DNA of 45,456 nucleotides from Burkholderiales bacterium (GTDB lineage: Bacteria > Pseudomonadota > Gammaproteobacteria > Burkholderiales > Burkholderiaceae_C). Where the stretch lies: positions 1 through 45,456 of the forward strand of contig JAEMQF010000269.1 of the NCBI GenBank assembly GCA_022758925.1. Reading direction: 5' to 3'. Below the pieces are notes generated by a model. The model was not told the origin of the DNA and ran no database searches. It saw only the letters and a list, made by a program, of their open reading frames with translations. A program made the translations under genes and the position numbers. Below, piece by piece: positions 41,384-45,456 of the stretch (its first letter is position 1; every line of letters starts with the position of its first letter).

Positions 41384-42126
41384 CCCGCCATCGTCAACCC
41401 GCCACTCACGCTGAGCACCTGCCCGGTGATGTAGCTCGCCTGGCTGCTGGCGAAGAACACCACCGCCTCCGCCACCTCGGAAGGCTTGGCGAAACGGCGC
41501 ATCGGAATCGCCTTCTTGAATGCATCGAGAATCTTTTCAGGCACGGCAAACAGCAGCGGCGTTTCGGTCGGTCCCGGGCAGACGCAGTTGACGTTGATGC
41601 CGTGGCGCGCGGTCTCGCGTGCGAGCGATTTGGTGAACGCGATCAGCCCGCCCTTCGCGGCCGCGTAGACGGTCTCGCCGAGGCTGCCGACGCGCCCGGC
41701 GTCGCTGGCGATGTTGACGATGCTGCCGCTGCCGCGCTCCATCATCGGCGGCAGCAACTCCTTCACGAGTTGCATCGGCCCGACGAGGTTGAGCGCGATC
41801 AGCTTCGCCCACAGCTGCGGCGTGCCTTCCCAAAAGGGCTTGTTCTGCCCCCAGCCCGCCGCGTTGACCAGGATGTCGACGGCGCCGACCTGCGCCGCAC
41901 AGGCTTGCGCGAAGGCGGCAATTGACGCTGCATCGGTCAGATCCACGCCGAGGAAGACGGCGCGCCAGTTCTGTTCGCGCAGCTCCGCGGCAGCCGCCTC
42001 GCCCTTGTCGCGGTCGATGTCGGCGATCACGACGCTGGCGCCGGCTTGCGAGAGCAGCTGCGCTGTGGCGCGGCCGATTCCCGATGCGGCGCCGGTGACG
42101 ACGGCGATTCTGTGATTCATGTTCAT
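41380..42126 (-). CDS. SDR-family dehydrogenase resembling 2-hydroxycyclohexanecarboxyl-CoA dehydrogenase
   Basis: A 248-residue short-chain dehydrogenase. The NAD-binding motif is VTGAASGIGRATA, the NAG variant is VNAAGWGQNKPF, and the catalytic set is Ser in VNIASDAGRVGS with Tyr/Lys in YAAAKGG. The stretches IVNIASDAGRVGS..E.VYAA.KGGL, VCPGPTETPLL and ITGQVLSVSGGLTMAG closely resemble what I recall of BadH from Rhodopseudomonas, which oxidises 2-hydroxycyclohexanecarboxyl-CoA. Other 3-hydroxyacyl-CoA substrates remain possible. ATG at 42126 has AAGGAAG upstream and overlaps the enoyl-CoA hydratase stop (ATGA). It is the third gene of the ligase-hydratase-dehydrogenase operon. Confidence 0.85.
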   Translation of the reverse strand: MNMNHRIAVVTGAASGIGRATAQLLSQAGASVVIADIDRDKGEAAAAELREQNWRAVFLGVDLTDAASIAAFAQACAAQVGAVDILVNAAGWGQNKPFWEGTPQLWAKLIALNLVGPMQLVKELLPPMMERGSGSIVNIASDAGRVGSLGETVYAAAKGGLIAFTKSLARETARHGINVNCVCPGPTETPLLFAVPEKILDAFKKAIPMRRFAKPSEVAEAVVFFASSQASYITGQVLSVSGGLTMAG

Positions 42127-42914
42127 GCAACTTCCTTTCGCGTGCGCGATCCGCTGCGGGCCAGGAACGCCGACACCCTGAGGCGCGTCTCGGGGTGGTC
42201 GTAGAGCTTTCGGGTTTCGGCAATCTCGTCGGCATAGCCGTCGCGCTGCGGGTCGCTCTGCGCGGCGATGCAGCGTTTGTTCGCGGCCAGCGCGGCCTTT
42301 GGCAGCGTCGCGAGCCGCGCCGCGAGTTCGCGCGACGACGCCGCCAGCTGTTCGCGCGGCAGCGCCCACTGCACGATGCCGAGCTGCAGCGCCTGCTCGC
42401 CGCTGATGACTTCCGCGCCGAGGATCAAGCGTTTCGCCACACCCGGCCCGCACAGCCGCGTCAGGCGCTGCGTGCCGCCGGCGCCGGGCAACAACCCCAG
42501 TCCCGCTTCGGGCAGGCCGAGCTGCGCGTCCAGCGCCGCGGCGCGAAAGTCGCACGCGAGCGCGAGTTCGAGCCCGCCGCCCAGCGCCGCGCCACCGATC
42601 TCGGCCAGCGTGGCGAGCGGTGCCGCCTCGAGGCGCTGGTACAGGCGCTGCATGTGGCGCACGACCTCGGTCATCGCGTCCGGCCCATGCGCCGTGGCGA
42701 AGCAGTCGCGGATGAGCGCGAGGTCGGCGCCGGCAGAGAAGACGCGCTGCTCGCTGCGGATGTGCAACACCGACACGCCGTCGTCGGCCACCGCGCTGTC
42801 GAGCACCGCGTGCAGTTGCACGATGAGTTCGTCGTCGAGCGCGTTCACCGGCGGGCGCGACAGCGTCGCCACGAGGACGCGGCCGCAATGTTGGGTGTGC
42901 ACCAGGGTCGGCAT
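42123..42914 (-). CDS. Enoyl-CoA hydratase/isomerase family protein
   Basis: A 263-residue crotonase-fold protein. The oxyanion hole is in FSAGADLALI and GGAALGGGLELALACDF. Both catalytic glutamates are present, in GGGLEL and GLPEAGLGLLPGAGGTQRL, so hydration of a 2-enoyl-CoA is expected rather than another crotonase reaction. It starts at ATG 42914, five bases after the ligase-fusion stop; the track extension overlaps that gene and is rejected. Together with the ligase and the BadH-like dehydrogenase it forms a beta-oxidation-like module: activate the acid, hydrate the enoyl-CoA, oxidise the hydroxyacyl-CoA. No acyl-CoA dehydrogenase or thiolase is visible in the window. Confidence 0.9.
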   Translation of the reverse strand: MPTLVHTQHCGRVLVATLSRPPVNALDDELIVQLHAVLDSAVADDGVSVLHIRSEQRVFSAGADLALIRDCFATAHGPDAMTEVVRHMQRLYQRLEAAPLATLAEIGGAALGGGLELALACDFRAAALDAQLGLPEAGLGLLPGAGGTQRLTRLCGPGVAKRLILGAEVISGEQALQLGIVQWALPREQLAASSRELAARLATLPKAALAANKRCIAAQSDPQRDGYADEIAETRKLYDHPETRLRVSAFLARSGSRTRKEVA

Positions 42915-42918
42915 CCGA

Positions 42919-45219
42919 TCAACCCAGCGTCGCGTGCAATTCCTGTAGCTTGCGGCGCTGCAGCTTGCCGGTGGGCCCGCGCGGCAGCGCGGCAATCGAG
43001 TGCAGCCAACGCGGCCGTTGGTGGTGTGGCAGGTTCTGCGCGAATTCGCGCAATGCGGTGCCGGCGCCGGCGGCCGCGGTGGCGTCGCCGGTGACGTAAA
43101 AAAGCGCCACCGCGTCGACACCGTCGGCATCGGGAACGCAGACGGCCGCGGCTTCAACGATTGCCGCAGATGCCGATGCGAGTTGCTCTTCGAGTTCGAT
43201 CAGGTTGACCCAGCGCCCGCCGATCTTCACCAGCGAATCCTCGCGACCCGCGAAACGCCAGCCGCCTGGGGTGCCAGCCCCAGGGCTCAGCGCGCCGAGC
43301 CCGCCCGAAAGCGCAGGCGTGGCACCCACTTCGCCGGCGCTCGCGGGCGTGGCCTGCGCGTCGCCGGCGCTCGTGCGCAAGCCGACCTGGGGCGGCACGG
43401 CGCCGACTCTCGGCATGCGCGAGAACAAATCGGCCGGGCAGAACGCACCGTCGCGGAAGGTCTCGGCCTGCGCCAGGGGCCGGTCGAGGTAACCCAGCGC
43501 GAGCGTCGGCGCGCGGATGCGCAGCCGCGTCGGCGCGTTCACGTCGGCCTGCGCCAGCGGCTCGATCTCGACACCCGGTGTGGGCCTGAAGCCCTGCCCG
43601 TCGCCGCGGTCCAGCATCACCAGAACCTGCGTCTCGGAAGCGCCGTAGCCGTCGATGATCGTCAGTCCCGTCTGCTCGCGCCAGGCGTCGCGCAGGCTCG
43701 GCGGCAAGGCCTCGCCGGCCGACACGCACAGCCGCACGCCGGCGCTCGCAATGCGCGGGGCCAGCCCTTCACGCAACAGGTTGCGGTACAGCGTCGGCAC
43801 GCTGAACAGCACCGTCGCGCGCTGCTCCTGAACCGTCGCTGCCACGCTCTGCGCCGTCGGCCACTGCGGATCGAGCAGCACGCTGGCACCGAGCTTCAGG
43901 CCGGCGAACAGGCTGTTCGCCAGCGGGTAGGAAAAGAACAGCTTCGAGCTCGCGAAGAGGCGGTCGTCGGCGCGCACGCCGAGTGCCTCGCGAGACACCT
44001 GTTCGACGCAGCGCGCGCTGCGGTGCGCATGCACCACCGCCTTCGGTTTGCCCGAGGTTCCCGACGAATGGCACCAGAACGCCGGTGCCTCCGGGTGCAT
44101 CGGTTCGGGCCCGAGCGGAAGCGCTCGCGCCACGGCGCGCCGCCAGTCTTCGAGCAGCACGACGCGTTCGCTCCAGGGCGCGGGCGTGTCGTCGCGCGAC
44201 TCGGCGAGGATCGCGTGAAAACCGGCTTCGTCGAGGATGTAGGACCACTCGGCCTGCGCAATTCGCGGATTCACCGCGACCGCGACGCCGCCGGCCCAGA
44301 TCGTCCCCAGGAAAGCGCTGACCCAGTCGTAGCCGTCGGGCAGCCTGATCGCGACGCGTTCGCCGAGCGCGACTCCGCGCGCACGCAACACCGATGCCGC
44401 ACGCGCCACGCCTTCGTGCAGCGCGCCATAGCTGGTGCTCTGCGCGCCGCAGCGCAGCGCGGTGCGCTGCGGGTCCTGATGCGCGAGCAGCACCGCTGCG
44501 GCATTCATCAAACGAACCGGGGTCAGCGTGCGCGGTGTCTCGGGCCGCAGCAGATCGGCGCGCGACACGCCCAGCTTGCCGACGCGCCAGCGTGCGTACT
44601 CGGCGCTCAGCTGTTGCGCGTGCCCGATCTCCTCGGCAGCGAGTTCACGGTACAGCCGCTGCTCGCTCGACCCGGTCCCGGCCTGCGCCGAGCGCTCGGC
44701 AAAGAAATCGGCCGCACGCTGCTCCATCTCGATCGCGATCCGAAACAGGCTCTCCGGGTCTTGCGGCCGGTTCGGCACGGTGCCGAAGATCGCCGCCAAT
44801 TCGGCCTTGAAACCCGGCTCGGGCACCGGCACATCGACGTGGTAGCGGCGCGCCAGGGTTTCCATGTGTTCGCCCTCCATCAGCGCGAAGCGGCTGAAGA
44901 GATCGCGCAGCGCCGAGTCGTCGCTTTCAGCCGCGGCACGCTGGTAGAAAGCGCGCCCGCCGAGCTCGATTTCGAACGCCTTGCGGATCGCCTGGAGCGC
45001 GCTGGCGTGGTCGATGCGGCTCGCCTGCGGCAGCACGAGCTCGCCGCCACAACCCGGGCAGCGGCCATAGGCAAACGCAAATCCCTCGCTGACCTTGGCG
45101 CACTGTGTGCAGCGCCATTGCCGGCTCGCACTGGCGCAGCAGACGCTGCCTTCTTCGGCGTCGGCGGCGAGCGGGCGTTGGCAGTTCGGGCACAGCTTCA
45201 TGTTGACCTGCGTGCTCAT
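42919..45219 (-). CDS. Fusion: zinc ribbons + rubrerythrin-like diiron domain + acyl/aryl-CoA ligase
   Basis: A 766-residue multidomain protein. Residues 8-60 carry three CxxC pairs (CPNC, CTQC, CPGC), fitting zinc-ribbon or rubredoxin-like knuckles. Residues 73-205 form a ferritin-like four-helix domain with both halves of a diiron site: E in EIELGGRAFYQRAAAE with EGEH, then E in AIEMEQRAADFF with EEIGH. From about 215 the protein is an ANL ligase: HSSGTSGKPKAVVHAH, IDGYGASETQVL, FAGREDSLVKIGGRWVNL and LPRGPTGKLQRR. The ligase part resembles benzoate-CoA ligase-type enzymes. An Ala/Gly/Pro-rich insert with a decapeptide repeat lies before FAGRED. Expression is probably coupled to the mini-ORF array; GGAGG stands seven bases before the ATG. 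I know of no characterised protein with this architecture. Confidence 0.88.
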   Translation of the reverse strand: MSTQVNMKLCPNCQRPLAADAEEGSVCCASASRQWRCTQCAKVSEGFAFAYGRCPGCGGELVLPQASRIDHASALQAIRKAFEIELGGRAFYQRAAAESDDSALRDLFSRFALMEGEHMETLARRYHVDVPVPEPGFKAELAAIFGTVPNRPQDPESLFRIAIEMEQRAADFFAERSAQAGTGSSEQRLYRELAAEEIGHAQQLSAEYARWRVGKLGVSRADLLRPETPRTLTPVRLMNAAAVLLAHQDPQRTALRCGAQSTSYGALHEGVARAASVLRARGVALGERVAIRLPDGYDWVSAFLGTIWAGGVAVAVNPRIAQAEWSYILDEAGFHAILAESRDDTPAPWSERVVLLEDWRRAVARALPLGPEPMHPEAPAFWCHSSGTSGKPKAVVHAHRSARCVEQVSREALGVRADDRLFASSKLFFSYPLANSLFAGLKLGASVLLDPQWPTAQSVAATVQEQRATVLFSVPTLYRNLLREGLAPRIASAGVRLCVSAGEALPPSLRDAWREQTGLTIIDGYGASETQVLVMLDRGDGQGFRPTPGVEIEPLAQADVNAPTRLRIRAPTLALGYLDRPLAQAETFRDGAFCPADLFSRMPRVGAVPPQVGLRTSAGDAQATPASAGEVGATPALSGGLGALSPGAGTPGGWRFAGREDSLVKIGGRWVNLIELEEQLASASAAIVEAAAVCVPDADGVDAVALFYVTGDATAAAGAGTALREFAQNLPHHQRPRWLHSIAALPRGPTGKLQRRKLQELHATLG

Positions 45220-45456
45220 TGCGTAACCTCCGTGCTTCGCACTGCGGTGCGAGCCCCCTTCGGAACGGCCGGGCGGGGGCTCATTGGGTAACCTCCGTGC
45301 TTCGCACTGCGGTGCGAGCCCCCTTCGGAACGGCCGGGCGGGGGCTCATTGCGTAACCTCCGTGCTTCGCACTGCGGTGCGAGCCCCCTTCGGAACGGCC
45401 GGGCGGGGGCTCATTGGGTAACCTCCGTGCTTCGCACTGCGGTGCGAGCCCCCTTC
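45216..45456 (-). repeat. Tandem array of the 65-bp mini-ORF leader element (at least 3.6 copies, runs off the window)
   Basis: Period is exactly 65 bp: ATG codons on the minus strand at 45219 (ligase gene), 45284, 45349 and 45414. Each copy is a 22-codon frame (MSPRPAVPKGARTAV...) whose TGA overlaps the next ATG as ATGA, so 69-nt ORFs are chained every 65 bp into the ligase start. Copies are identical except for one base that alternates ACG/ACC, both Thr, giving a 130-bp higher-order repeat. Each copy carries hairpin AGCCCCC/GGGGGCT, stem CGCAC/GTGCG and GGAGG. The left end of the array as transcribed is outside the window. Confidence 0.92.

Noticed and set aside
43000-45291. 763-codon plus-strand ORF running into the repeat array
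   Set aside because: Antisense of the rubrerythrin-ligase fusion; it has no motif of its own.
45216-45456. CRISPR array
   Set aside because: Period is 65 bp with no variable spacers; copies are identical from end to end apart from one alternating base.

Overview
The window is high-GC DNA from the chromosome of a proteobacterium, most likely a betaproteobacterium of the Burkholderiales. This is inferred from gene content and codon use, not from a search. It carries prfB with its programmed frameshift, PepN, a PPi-type phosphofructokinase, a branched-chain 2-oxoacid dehydrogenase operon and hemerythrin/NO-type genes. Both strands are used in short operons with little spacer DNA.

Left part (1-21.9 kb), mainly housekeeping: the tail of a TraB/GumN-like protein, an acyl-CoA synthetase, a SAT-like N-acetyltransferase, a secreted M1 aminopeptidase, an alpha/beta hydrolase, prfB, a HAD phosphatase, pepN, PPi-PFK, tRNA-Thr(CGU), a VanZ-like protein, a SRAP protein followed by a tandem AP2-like protein, FadD, a divergent second GroEL lacking Asp52 and coupled to a PolX-N-terminus-like HhH protein, and an MgtA-type P-type ATPase.

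Middle part (22-32.4 kb): two hemerythrin promoters of the same architecture, each with an FNR/DNR-like box 21-22 bp upstream of the -10 hexamer TATTCT. The first drives hemerythrin-DUF302. The second lies in a longer minus-strand cluster: DUF2249, heme-copper/NnrS-like membrane protein, hemerythrin, tandem GNAT, a 22-codon mini-ORF, a MIP18/PaaD-like protein and a second membrane protein. The bkd E2/E1beta/E1alpha operon sits between them, with an orphan FNR-like box upstream. Two short tandem-repeat arrays (24 bp and 15 bp units) fill spacers in the cluster.

Restriction island (32.6-41.1 kb): minus-strand hsdM-hsdS-antitoxin-PIN toxin-DUF1016 N-terminal domain-hsdR-mini-ORF-radC. hsdR is broken by an in-frame amber codon that cuts off its C-terminal assembly domain. 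Degenerate gene fragments lie upstream of hsdM.

Right end (41.3-45.5 kb): a BadH-like dehydrogenase, an enoyl-CoA hydratase and a 766-residue protein fusing zinc ribbons, a rubrerythrin-like diiron domain and an acyl/aryl-CoA ligase. This operon is preceded by tandem 65-bp copies of the mini-ORF element found at 28.96 kb, with a diverged relative before radC. Each copy overlaps the next start codon by ATGA or GTGA. The shared element has a covarying hairpin, usually a strong Shine-Dalgarno sequence, and a stop/start overlap. It looks like a reusable translational-coupling leader and is the most novel feature of the window, together with the rubrerythrin-ligase fusion.
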